Below the pieces are notes generated by a model. That model was not told the origin of the DNA. It was given only the letters and a program-made list of their open reading frames with translations, and did no database searches. From the NCBI GenBank assembly GCA_030386875.1, contig CM059579.1:92136253-92200252 (forward strand): a DNA stretch of 64,000 nt, in the 5' to 3' direction. The position numbers were made by a program, and so were the translations under genes. This document shows, piece after piece, positions 1-9,542 of this stretch. The DNA comes from Morinoia aosen. Taxonomy: Eukaryota; Arthropoda; Malacostraca; Amphipoda; Talitridae. Within the stretch, counting starts at the first letter, position 1, and every line of letters begins with the position of its first letter.

Positions 1-420
1 ACAGTGCTGAAAAGATCTCCTTCATACGTGAAAAACTGTAGAAGAAATTGAATCGCAGTCGAAAAACACTTTTAATAAGAAAAAGCGTTCGTTTTTTTAT
101 TATTTCTCCAACAGCTTTTACTTATGGAGATCTTTTTTACATCATAAAGGTCAAGGTGAGTAGCCTCAACTTACATATTTGTTTTTTGCCAAGTTAATTG
201 AAAAATTTTTTATTGTCATTTGAAGTAAAAACTAAAAGTTAATATACTTTGTTTTAAAAAATTCAAACGCTTCGTAAATTTTTTTTGGAAGCGATATCAA
301 AAAACTGGATCTCAATTTTGTAGACTGGTTCATTTTAAATTGAACAAAAAAAAACTACTTGCCTCTATGTACAAGATTGCCTGAGATATAAGATTTTTAG
401 AAATTTCCCTTTGAGAGTTG

Positions 421-515
421 GGGGGAATAGTGCAGGGGGTAATAGTGCAGGGGGTAATAGTGCAGGGGGTAATAGTGCAGGGGGTAATAGTGCAGGGGGT
501 ATAGTGCAGGGGGTA
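421..515. repeat. 15-bp tandem repeat, about six copies
   Basis: The unit GGGGGTAATAGTGCA is repeated head to tail about six times. The first and sixth units are one base short. It is a minisatellite with strong purine skew on this strand. Confidence 0.95.
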
Positions 516-724
516 TGGGAAAATTTCAAAAATTTTAGGGCTCTGAATATTCATTCGAATGTTCTAAACATGTTGTGAATACCTCGAAGCTTATTTCGCT
601 CTTGAAATATTTTTCATTTTTATTAAAATCTTCAGTAAAAGTTGATCAAAATTATTTTCATATCCCTAAAAATTGGGATTAAATTTCAGCAATAAGCTAT
701 AGGTTTCATGGCTTAGTGCAGTAG

Positions 725-934
725 CATTTAGCCATGATTTTACGTTCATGATTTTACATTTAGCCATGATTTTACGTTCATGATTTTACATTTAGCCGTG
801 ATTTTACGTTCATGATTTCACATATAGCCATGATTTTACGTTCATGATTTTACATTTAGCCGTGATTTTACGTTCATGATTTCACATATAGCCATGATTT
901 TACGTTCATGATTTTACATTTAGCCATGATTTTA
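725..934. repeat. 32-bp tandem repeat, about 6.5 copies
   Basis: Units pair two related halves, ATTTAGCCATGATTTTAC and GTTCATGATTTTAC. Some units carry shared variants (GCCGTG, or ATATAGCC after TTTCAC) that alternate, so part of the array grew as dimers of two unit types. There are no unique spacers, so this is a minisatellite. Confidence 0.93.
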
Positions 935-1740
935 AGATTTTAGCCAAGTAACCCTTCATTGAAGATTTCAATTTTATTAATATTTTTATCATTTCTGAAT
1001 GGCACCAATAACATCTAGGAAAATTTGCCAAGTTGACTGCTCAAAATACCATGAAGTACTTAGCAGAAAGTTCTACAGTTGTTAATTTTACACAAATTAA
1101 AGGCTCAGCAGCATGTACAGAGCTATTGTACACAAAAAAATTCAAGGGTATGAAATTCTTAGTTGTGCGTCACTGAAGAGAATGGTTTGGCTATTATATT
1201 TATTAATCCAGAGATTTAGATTATAATATTAGTTATTCTGTAAAACAGAGGTTTTAAAATTCTCACTAAATTAGTCGGTTCAAGAATCCCCAGCCCCAAC
1301 TGAATCAATCTTTGGATAGTAAAGAGATATTCAATAAAGAGAGTAGAAAATGGGGAATTTTTGAACAAAGCAAGTACCCACAAATGATACCCTGTTCATT
1401 GAAACAGCAAGTTGAGAAGGAAGAGAGAGAAATGATAAAGAGATAGCAGAGAAGGCGTGACAACTAAAAGAAACAAAGTGGGCATAAGAGAGATGTCTCA
1501 AAGGCTAATTGATGGGTGGAATAATCTAATAATATTTACTTAGGGGCCACCAGTCACTTTAGCAAGAACGGAAAATTGTAACTGACCTGAATCTACTGTC
1601 TATTTTAGAACCATTACGTGGTAGATATTTGAAAATTTGATGCCCTGTGCATCCATATTATTTTCTTGAAACTGCTCAACTTATTCAAAATACATACACA
1701 AATAATTTTATTATTTGTACTTATTTTTTGAAATCCTTAA

Positions 1741-2590
1741 GGGGACCGTACTCCCAAAAAAAAAAAATCCTAAACTATTCGACCGATCTTCATGAAACTT
1801 GGTGTAGGTATGTAAAATTGAACAAGGATTAAGATTGGACTCGTGTGTTTTTTCCATTTTCCCCATAGAAAACGTGTTATTCAAAGAAAACGTCAAAATA
1901 TGGGGTCTGGGGAAAATCTATGGACGTAATCAGATTTGTAGATACAGAGATAATATTGGTATCAAAAGAAGCAGAAATGTATTCTCTACAACGTGACGTG
2001 GAGTTATGTTGAATTTTCGAAATACTTTTTGAAAAAAATGATAAAATACAAAAATTTGAGAAATTTTCACACTTTTCCTGACAAAAGAAAATGTAGCTCA
2101 TTTTCTATTCCGAAAATGAATAAAAGCCCACGTCATCTTGTAGAGGATTAAATTCCGGTTCTTTTGAGACTAAAATCATAACTGCAGCTCAAAAACTGAA
2201 AACTACCCTAGATGTAGAAGCTGTAAATTTCAATTGTTCAGGAGAGCCAATTGTTCAGGAGAGCCAGGAGAAAGAGGGGTACCGTACTCCCAAAAAAAAA
2301 TCCTGAACTATTCGACCGATCTTCATGAAACTTGGTATAGGTATGTAAAATTGAACAAGGATTAAGATTGGACTCATGTGTTTTTGCTTTTTTCCCCCAT
2401 AGAAAACGTGTTATTCAAAGAAAACGTACATATAACATATATACGTACATTTTAACCCACCCCCCTTTTGACCCACTTCCTGTGGTCTTCTGGGTGTAAA
2501 ACGTCACCAATATGTCCGCTACATATATACGTACATTTTAATGAATGAAAACGAAATTCGACGTCTCAATTTTTTGGGAGTACGGTTCCC
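1741..2590. mobile_element. piggyBac-like MITE with TTAA target duplication
   Basis: The ends are inverted repeats: GGGGACCGTACTCCCAAAAA on the left and its complement, with one mismatch, on the right (2571-2590). TTAA flanks both sides (1737-1740 and 2591-2594), the signature of the piggyBac superfamily. There is no transposase, so it is non-autonomous. The left-terminal 150 bp recurs in direct orientation at about 2278-2430, so the interval may be a dimer or one copy inside another. An internal weak inverted pair (about 1930-2010 and 2110-2200) resembles the arms of the hairpin at 3360-3692. Confidence 0.85.
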
Positions 2591-2594
2591 TTAA

Positions 2595-3359
2595 CTTGGA
2601 AACTGGTGGTTTTCATGGCATGATGAGATCTGAGAGGCAGAACTTTTCAAACTAACCTTACAATATTTCAGCTTGGAATATTTTTAGTGTCTATAGACAA
2701 TACAAGAATAAATATCCACAACACTATTCATTTGTTTAATTTTACTTACATATAAATTTCAAACATTTTTGTCAAAGGACCTCCTAAATTGGCAAGAATT
2801 AATAACAAAGGAATAAAAAACAGTTGTACCTAAGGAAAATGGTACATATCTTCTCAGCACCAACCCTATAATCTTTGCAGTCTCACTCTCAAGTTTTCTT
2901 TATGTAGCATTGTTGAAACACAATTTATCAAGACGAAGTGCAAAAAGTTTGATCTGGGAATGAAAAAGTGAAAATCTTGTTTACAAAAGTAAAATTTAGG
3001 CAGCTGTGCTTGTCTGTACGTCAGGGTAGATAATTATTGGTATTGTCTCCAGGAACTCATTTATGACTACAATAACAAAGACTACAGAAATATTATAGAG
3101 CAAGGTAATATGCAAGTTATCTGAGGGATAACTGCAGCTTACAGAAACCTTAGTATAGAAACAAATAAGGTAGATGGCAAGCTATCAACCCAAGCATTTC
3201 AAGGAGAGTGTTTCCTATACGGATTTTTTTATTATTGAATCTAGAGCAATGAAATTTAGTATGCTGATAGGAAATGCAATTTGAAATGGTTGATCTTCTA
3301 TGAAAAAATGTGATTTACTTGAAAAGAAAATGGGAAATCATAGGAAACCAAATTTTAGG
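2595..3359. other. Non-coding DNA, no gene seen
   Basis: AT-rich sequence without a supported reading frame or clear element ends. Confidence 0.6.
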
Positions 3360-3692
3360 GGGAGTTCAAAATGCTTCTTTTCCAACAGTTTTTGAAATAC
3401 AGTGATGAATTTGGTATCATTGGATGCAGAAAGACAAGGCCTTTTATAGAAACTCAAATGCTTCTCCCCAAATTTCCAGTTATAAATATAAAAATGAATA
3501 AATTTGAGAGCAAACCTGTTTTCCAAAAAATTTGGATTTATGACAACATTACTTTTAAACAAAAATTAATTTCCAAAATTTTTTGAGTTTCTATAAAAGC
3601 CCTTGTTATTCTGCATCCAATGATACTAAAATCATCACTGTAGCTCAAAAACTGTCATAGAAGAAGGATTTTGAAACCTCAAAGTTCAAGGT
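3360..3692. repeat. Imperfect hairpin repeat (MITE-like)
   Basis: About 100 bp at 3362-3463 is matched in inverted orientation at 3587-3690, at roughly 80-85 percent by eye. Shared words include GTATCATTGGATGCAGAA and CAGTTTTTGA. The arms flank a loop of about 120 bp. Related words occur inside the TTAA MITE at 1741-2590, so both belong to one repeat family. No clear target duplication was found. Confidence 0.75.
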
Positions 3693-4237
3693 TTTCATTA
3701 TAGGCAAAAGAAAGACGTGTGAAGAATTTTAATTAAAATTATAAAAAAAAAATTTTAGTTCAGGTTAGACCCCTGAAATTTATAGAGTAATACAGAGACA
3801 AATGAGATGACAGCAACGTTGCACTATGAAGAAAGTGCCAACAAGGAGGTGTAACAAGATAAAATAACAGTTCCCCCTCCCCCCCTTTCTTCAAACCTCC
3901 GTAGCGTGCAAACGAGTGAATGTTGGAGTCTCATTTTTTCACAGGATGTATTCGACCTCCTACACTTCACATTGCAGCAAAAATTTCTGTTAGTTAAGAA
4001 GATCGTCTCAGGCCAATGTCGGTCCGGTGAGCTTTTTTAGTTTTGTTGTTCGAAAAGGACCCTTAGGTGGTTGACTATTTGCTCCTAAAATTTTATGGCG
4101 CTACGAACAATAGATCCCCTTCCACCCAGGGGGGAGGGGGAAAGGGGACAAAAATTTTGAATTTTCAACCCCATTTCAACTCCATATAAAAAGAAAGCAA
4201 AACAGGAAATAAATAATTTGAAAATTTACTTTTGTCT
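3693..4237. other. Non-coding DNA, no gene seen
   Basis: Contains a C-rich run near 3880 and a purine-rich GGGGGGAGGGGG run near 4128-4145. No coding sequence is supported. Confidence 0.6.
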
Positions 4238-4420
4238 GAAATGTTTCAACGATTCTAAAACTGTCTTTAATTTAGTTCTAGCATATAAATGAACTAAAAA
4301 ACCAATATGTCCCATTTTTATCAAAAACTAAGGCCTGAATCATAGAGATAAATAGAAGAAATTGTGTTTCTTTTCAAAAGTTACATATTATAGTCAAATT
4401 TCATAAGAATCAGACTAAAA
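4238..4420. repeat. Dispersed repeat, direct match to about 6185-6420
   Basis: Words such as GAAATGTTTCAACGATTCT, CTAGCATATAAATGAACT and AACTAAGGCCTGAATCA recur in the same order at about 6185-6420 (AACTAAGGCCTTAATCA, TTCTAGCATC). The mariner at 4600-5931 lies between the two matches, so it landed in or next to an older repetitive block. Confidence 0.7.
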
Positions 4421-4599
4421 ATAAAAAAAATCATAATTGAAAAAAAAAATTTGTATTCTTTTTTTTGGTTGGAAATCACAATTCACAGTGTGAATATGAA
4501 GTAATGTATGGAAATTATCAAAATAAAAATTAAAACTGCATTCAATTACATAAATTGTCAATTATATTACACTTCAAAAAAAAATTTTGTTATGGCTTA

Positions 4600-5931
4600 C
4601 GAGGCCTGTCGAAAAAGTATCCGACCTTAATTTTTCCCGCGCAAAGTAGTGATTCTAAGGCGGCGCCACTGTGCACGGTGGAAGGAGGAATCTTAATGCG
4701 CATGCTTGACTTTTTTCACCGCATTCACTTGGGCCAGTCACTGGCTGGTGGTCGCCAAGTAAGGTGCTGTTCTAAGTGTTTGTCGGATTTAGTTTTCTTG
4801 CAAGATGACTGAACGAATTGAGCAAAGACACTGCATCAAATTTTGTCAAAAGCTTGGTGATTCTCAAATTGAAACAATTCGTAAGATTCAGCAGGTGTTT
4901 GGGGAAGATGCTATGGGTGTAACACAAATTAAGGAGTGGTTCAACCGATTCAAAGATGGCCGCACATCAGCGGAGAGTGAGCAGCGTTGTGGCAGGCCCA
5001 AAACTTCTCGGAGTGCAGCTGTTGTTGAGAGGGTGCGAAATTTGGTGATGGCAGATCGTCGTTTGACCGTGCGGGAGATTGCCCAAGAGGTTGGAGTGAG
5101 TAAAGATTCTGCACATGCCATTTTGCGTGACGATTTGAACATGAACCGAGTGGCTGCGAAATTCGTGCCCAAGTTGTTGTCGCCGGAACAAAAAGACCTC
5201 CGTCGTGACGTTGCACAGGACCTTCTGGACACCGCCAACACTGATCCTGGGTTTCTGAACACCGTGATAACTGGAGATGAGTCATGGGTGTACGGGTATG
5301 ACCCAGAAACAAAAAGACAGTCATCCCAATGGAAGCATCCCGAGTCTCCAAGGCCGAAGAAAGCGCGGCAGGTGCGAAGCAAAATCAAGGTGATGCTGAC
5401 TGTTTTCTTTGATGTCCGTGGAATTGTGCATCACGAATACGCACCGGAAGGACAAACAGTGACAAAGGAGTACTATCAGGATGTTCTCCGGCGACTTCGT
5501 GATGCAGTTCGGCGCAAAAGACCAGACATGTGGACTGCGAACAACTGGCACTTGCATCACGACAACGCGCCCGCACATTCATCCCATTTGATCCGCAATT
5601 TCTTGGCCAAACATGGAATTACGACCGTTCGCCAACCTCCCTACTCTCCAGACCTGGCTCCTTGCGACTTCTGGTTGTTTCCAAAATTGAAGACACCACT
5701 GAAAGGATCCCGTTTTGAGAGTAGAGAAGAGATAATGCGGAACGCGACGACAGAGCTGAACACCATTCCAAAAGAAGACTTCCAGAGGTGTTTCCGGCAG
5801 TGGAAGGATCGGTGGGCTAAGTGTGTGGAAGCACAAGGAGCCTACTTTGAAGGGGATTAGGGTCCCAACCCCGTCAGGTTGTTGAAGTATTTTTTCTGGC
5901 CAAAGGTCGGATACTTTTTCGACAGGCCTCG
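4600..5931 (+). mobile_element. Mariner transposon, complete (copy 1)
   Basis: A 1332-bp element bounded by 29-bp perfect inverted repeats starting CGAGGCCTGTCGAAAAAGTA (4600-4628 and 5903-5931). The target TA is duplicated at 4598-4599 and 5932-5933. It carries one uninterrupted transposase gene. A second copy of the same length lies inverted at 35842-37173, and I find only one base difference between them, so transposition was recent. Confidence 0.97.
4805..5860 (+). CDS. Mariner transposase, intact
   Basis: A 351-residue Tc1/mariner-superfamily transposase that would cut and paste its own element at TA sites in the nucleus. The N-terminal half holds two helix-turn-helix DNA-binding regions (about residues 8-52 and 85-108, the second with LTVREIAQEVGVS) joined by GRPKTSR. 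The catalytic triad is D158 in TGDESWVYGYD, D253 in HHDNAPAH and D288 in SPDLAPCDFWLFP. There are 34 residues between the last two, which is the D,D34D signature of true mariners. The length is usual for the family and there are no stops or frameshifts. The start ATG lies 205 bases inside the element, after the left inverted repeat. The protein is the same as that of copy 2. Antisense frames over this gene are shadows. Confidence 0.97.
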   Translation: MTERIEQRHCIKFCQKLGDSQIETIRKIQQVFGEDAMGVTQIKEWFNRFKDGRTSAESEQRCGRPKTSRSAAVVERVRNLVMADRRLTVREIAQEVGVSKDSAHAILRDDLNMNRVAAKFVPKLLSPEQKDLRRDVAQDLLDTANTDPGFLNTVITGDESWVYGYDPETKRQSSQWKHPESPRPKKARQVRSKIKVMLTVFFDVRGIVHHEYAPEGQTVTKEYYQDVLRRLRDAVRRKRPDMWTANNWHLHHDNAPAHSSHLIRNFLAKHGITTVRQPPYSPDLAPCDFWLFPKLKTPLKGSRFESREEIMRNATTELNTIPKEDFQRCFRQWKDRWAKCVEAQGAYFEGD

Positions 5932-5952
5932 TATACCTAAAACAAATAACTC

Positions 5953-6262
5953 AACATTCAAACTGTATCTCCATATTGAGTTTTGATGCTAGAACAAAAC
6001 CAAAGACAGTTTTAGAATCCTTGGAACATTTCTAGCAAAATCAAATAGGCTTTTTTCAAATTTGAGAAGAAGAAAAGTTATACAACTCTAAACCCAAAAA
6101 CAATTTTTTGTAATGCAATCATAAAATATCACTCATCACAAAATTTTCTTTCAAAATGTTAAAATTTGACTATTTGATTTTGTTAGAAATGTTTCAAGGA
6201 TTCTCAAACTGTCTTTGGTTTTGTTCTAGCATCAAAACTCAATGAGGAGATACGTCTTGAAA
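5953..6262. repeat. Hairpin repeat, arms about 93 bp
   Basis: The left arm at 5953-6045 is matched in inverted orientation at 6170-6262, about 90 percent identical by eye. Both contain GATGCTAGAACAAAACC and AAATCAAATAG or their complements. The loop is about 124 bp. The right arm also matches 4238-4300 directly. The structure would fold into a long RNA hairpin if transcribed. Confidence 0.85.
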
Positions 6263-6420
6263 TAAATATAAAAATGTACCTAAAAACTAATTTTTTGTAA
6301 AAAAACTAAGGCCTTAATCAAAAAAGTGACATTAGTAAAAAGGTTTACTTTTAAAAAATGCATATACTGGCCAATTTTCAAAAGAATCAGACAAAATAAG
6401 TTGAAAATTGGGAACATCTC

Positions 6421-7454
6421 TTTAAATGGTCTCAAAATCCTGGATCCCAATGGGGGATGCTGTCCTTAAGGAAACATATCTACAAGGCAATAAAAAAAAC
6501 AGATGGATGTCTATTAAAACCTAGAACCTATGCAACAAAAAACTAAGTGTGTGCTTAGGACTTGAGCTTAGCTAACCAACTAAGTACCATTGCATGTGAA
6601 TTGTCATAACTTTTTCAGATCTCCTGGTGATTGTTATTATCCTTTTTCCTCAAAAATTAATTTCAGGGAACTTGAGCTGTAATTTTTTGTGTATGCTATT
6701 GAGGTCTTATATTACTTTGATTTCCAAAGAATATTTGTCCCATTGTTTGCAAAGGGAAGTCATAAAGGAAAATATGAGCTCTTGAGCTAAGGGTCATTTA
6801 GGCCTATCTTTTGTTGGAATAGGTTTTTGTTACACTTCAGTCATAATTTTCCAGTTCACTACTCTCCTGTTTTCCAGCACTTTACTTTATTCTTCAACTT
6901 TGATCTTGTTACATTAACTTTTTTATCCACTTAATGTTTTGAAATATTGCCTATTTACTTAAATATGAATACTTAGCATTAGAAGATTTAGTGGATTGAT
7001 TATTAATTACTTATAGCCTCTCTCTAATCACAACAGATGTTCAAAAAGATTAAGGATGATGGCACCGTCAAACATGGAGTCCAGGGAACGCAGAATCTAT
7101 GCACGAGGTGTGTTTTTGTACAGGATCCTGTGTGCATAGAAACAGTAAGAAGAAAGGTTATGAAACAAGATGAAAATTAAATAAGAAAGCCAGAGGTACT
7201 GAAAAACAGGACAGCAGTGAACCAAAAAAAAGATGATCCTAAACTAAATAGAAAACACTGTATTTCAATAGAAAAGGACTACCTAAATCTCAGCTCAGGA
7301 CCACACATTACCCCCCCTTGAGAGTGGCCATTCCAAATAGAGAAAATAGTTGCATTCCATGGAGACACTGACTGCATAAATATAGTTAGTTGCAAAGAAA
7401 GGTTAGGAAAGAAGATAAAAATTAAAGAAAAAATTATACATAAATATAAAAATT
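6421..7454. other. Non-coding DNA, no gene seen
   Basis: AT-rich sequence. No frame with recognisable protein and no clear element boundary. Confidence 0.6.
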
Positions 7455-7683
7455 AAAAGGAAACCATACAGTACTTATAATGATGGAGTCAAAATTCAGA
7501 GCTTACTATCTCTACTATGTCTGATTTTATTTTTATGAGACCAAAAAATCAGACATAGTGGAGATAGGAAGCTCTGAATTTTGACCTCATCAATATGAGT
7601 TCTGTGGCTCCTGCTGTTCCTCTTAGACTCCTCTAGGTAATTGTGGGTTATCTCCCATCACTTTCACTGTATGGTTTCCTTTT
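7455..7683. mobile_element. Short MITE with nested palindromes
   Basis: Outer inverted ends AAAAGGAAACCATACAGT (7455-7472) and its complement (7666-7683) are perfect over 18 bp. Inside lies a second, closer palindrome of about 42 bp per arm (7488-7529 and 7545-7588) built on TCAGAGCTTACTATCTC and TATGTCTGATTTT. About 230 bp, no coding capacity. The flanks show no obvious target duplication. Confidence 0.8.
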
Positions 7684-7689
7684 GATGTT

Positions 7690-8030
7690 TTTATTACAAA
7701 AAATCATGACTAATATACATGGATATTAATATATTTTATGTGACCAAAAAAACCATGCGGTTTTTTACATAAAAAATCATGACAAAAAAACATGGATAAT
7801 ATATTTTATGTGACCAAAAATACCATGCTGTTTTTTTCAGAAACATGTTTTTTACTAAGAAATCATGACTAAAAAACATGGATATTAATATATTTTATGT
7901 GACCAAAAAACATGTGTTTTACATGTTTTACAAAAAATCATGTCTAAAACATATGGATGTTAATGTATTTTATGTGACCAAGAAAAATCATAGTTTTTAA
8001 ACATGTTTTCTTTTACAAAAAAGTCATTAC
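7690..8030. repeat. Imperfect tandem repeat, period about 75-80 bp, four copies
   Basis: Each unit holds AAAAATCATGACTAA, ACATGGATATTAATAT and TTTTATGTGACCAAAAA in that order, starting near 7697, 7771, 7856 and 7934. Copies differ by small indels. The array abuts the left end of the hairpin element at 8082. Confidence 0.85.
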
Positions 8031-8081
8031 CATTCATTTTTTTGGTCATGACTTCATTGTGAAAATAGTGATATTAATATA

Positions 8082-8624
8082 GGTAAATGTAAAGGACTTG
8101 ACCATAATCGATTTTCTACTTTTTGATCAACAAAGATTGTTGATCAGACCAAAATAAACAATTTTTCTTCAATGCACTTTCTGGCGGAAATGAGTATTTT
8201 AAAAGTTATGGCGTTAAATGAGTTACCGGAACTCCTGTGTGCATCACGCTATTACAAACGTAAAGAGGTTGGGTCGTAAGGGGACCAGGGGTAGCCACAG
8301 TTCTTTTAGTTTTATAGTTTTCACTAAAAGAACTGTTGCTACCCCTCACGACCCAACCTCTTTACGTTTGTAATAGGGGGTTTGCTCTTCGTCTGCTTGG
8401 TTGGCGCGCAGGAACGCCTGTTTACTTTCACGTCGGACCGCGCGGTGTATTTTTACCCGCCTCAAACACTGGAGTTACCGTAACTCATTTAATGCCATAA
8501 CTTTTAAAATACTTATTTCCGCCGGAAAGTGCATTGAAGAAAACTTGTTTATTTTGGTCTCATCAACAATCTTTATTGATCAAAGAGTGGAAAATCGATT
8601 ATGGTCAAGTCCTTTACATTTACC
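8082..8624. mobile_element. Hairpin element Z, copy 1 (non-autonomous)
   Basis: The ends GGTAAATGTAAAGGACTTGA (from 8082) and its complement (to 8624) are the tips of inverted arms of about 150 bp. The arms also hold CAAAATAAACAA and ACTTTC followed by GAGTATTTTAAAAGTTATGG. Copy 2 at 39495-40041 has the same layout at about 70 percent identity in the arms. There is no transposase. The right end interrupts the copia frame at 8625. The left side lacks the matching 8-bp duplication and meets a tandem array, so the left flank was rearranged or lost. Confidence 0.82.
8249..8376. mobile_element. Near-perfect hairpin MITE nested inside Z copy 1
   Basis: The 29-bp arms starting CTATTACAAACGTAAAGAGG at 8249-8277 and complementary at 8348-8376 are perfect. 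The inner stem continues with GGGGTAGCCACAGTTCTTTT against its complement, leaving a short loop near 8310-8322. The whole 128 bp folds as one hairpin. A half-copy with the same right arm lies at about 18203-18262. Confidence 0.88.
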
Positions 8625-9334
8625 GACATGACATACAAGGAATTCTCAAAAGAAGTAGGGCTTATAGGTCCAGCTAGGTCACTATGGACTAGCTCGAAAG
8701 GTTTTCTTGACTTTTCATCAGGGTCTCTGCTCCTATATTGACACATTTTACCCTGGACACAGATCTCACAATCAAAATTATGCTTGTTGGTAATTTTCAT
8801 TCCTTTAGTAATACCTTCTAGGCTCAACACATCTTTTACATTACAATGCCCAAGAATATTGTGCCACTCCTCCAGAGTGTGTTCACCAACAGCATTAACA
8901 GAATCAACAGAGCTTACAGAATTTAAATAATACAGCTTACCACATTTTTTAATATTAAATGCATTCCCATCTGAAGCAAACAACTTTGAACCATTTTGAT
9001 TGAAATTTAATGATGCACCCTGATCAATAGCAGCCTGGACAGAGAAAATATTCTGCTTAAAACTAGGAATACAAAGAACATTTTTTAAAAGAACATTGTG
9101 TTTCCTATTTTTGGCATCAGTCAAGGTTATTTGCGCATCACCCTTACAATCTACAATATTGTTCATTCTAGAACCATTAGCTAATTCAATGAAATGCTTA
9201 CTAGGGTCAAAACTTTCATCTAAAAAGATACAAACTTAGATTTATCACAAATAATGTGAGCAGTAGCTCCACAATCCACAAGTAACCTTGCACTGTCTAC
9301 AACAGAAGCACTTCCTGAGTCTGTTGATACTCTC
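8625..9334 (-). pseudogene. Copia element fossil: protease to integrase start
   Basis: On the minus strand this shows a copia-type aspartic protease active site (LLVDCGATAHI), then the GAG-pre-integrase zinc region (WHNILGHCN, CEICVQGKMC), then the start of the integrase (FELVHSDLAGPI). It belongs with the gag region at 14901-15708, from which it is separated by LINE-A. The rest of the integrase, the reverse transcriptase and the downstream LTR are not in the window. The element is broken and old relative to LINE-A. Confidence 0.88.
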
Positions 9335-9344
9335 AGACAATAAG
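9335..9344. repeat. LINE-A target site duplication, left copy
   Basis: AGACAATAAG here is repeated exactly at 14891-14900 on the other side of LINE-A. It defines both ends of the insertion. Confidence 0.92.
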
Positions 9345-9542
9345 TTACTTGTTACTTGTTAACGATGCGGCGCATCTCCTTCAATGGGAATTAGCACCCC
9401 CACTCCGCCACTGGTTCCATTAGATTCTCTTCAGTAGTCCAGCTTCCCGGAGGAATGAAATGATCAAGCTTGGAGCAAGGGGGGGATAGAGTAGTGTCGA
9501 AAGACTGAAAGGAAGAGCATTGATCCGGCAGGTTGTGCGCAG

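Larger units (their letters stand above)
1..1736. other. AT-rich non-coding DNA, no gene seen
   Basis: No reading frame here looks like a protein. The stretch holds two simple tandem arrays, listed separately, and otherwise plain AT-rich sequence with homopolymer runs. The short frame over the first array is a repetitive artefact. Confidence 0.7.

Noticed and set aside
330-554. A 74-codon frame with repeated TPCTI units
   Set aside because: It is the translation of the 15-bp minisatellite.
725-934. Regular 32-bp repeats that look at first like a CRISPR array
   Set aside because: There are no unique spacers; the units abut each other. The context is eukaryotic.
4888-5388. 166- and 133-codon antisense frames over the mariner transposase (and again at 36385-36885)
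   Set aside because: They mirror the transposase on the other strand, appear identically over both copies, and have no recognisable domain.
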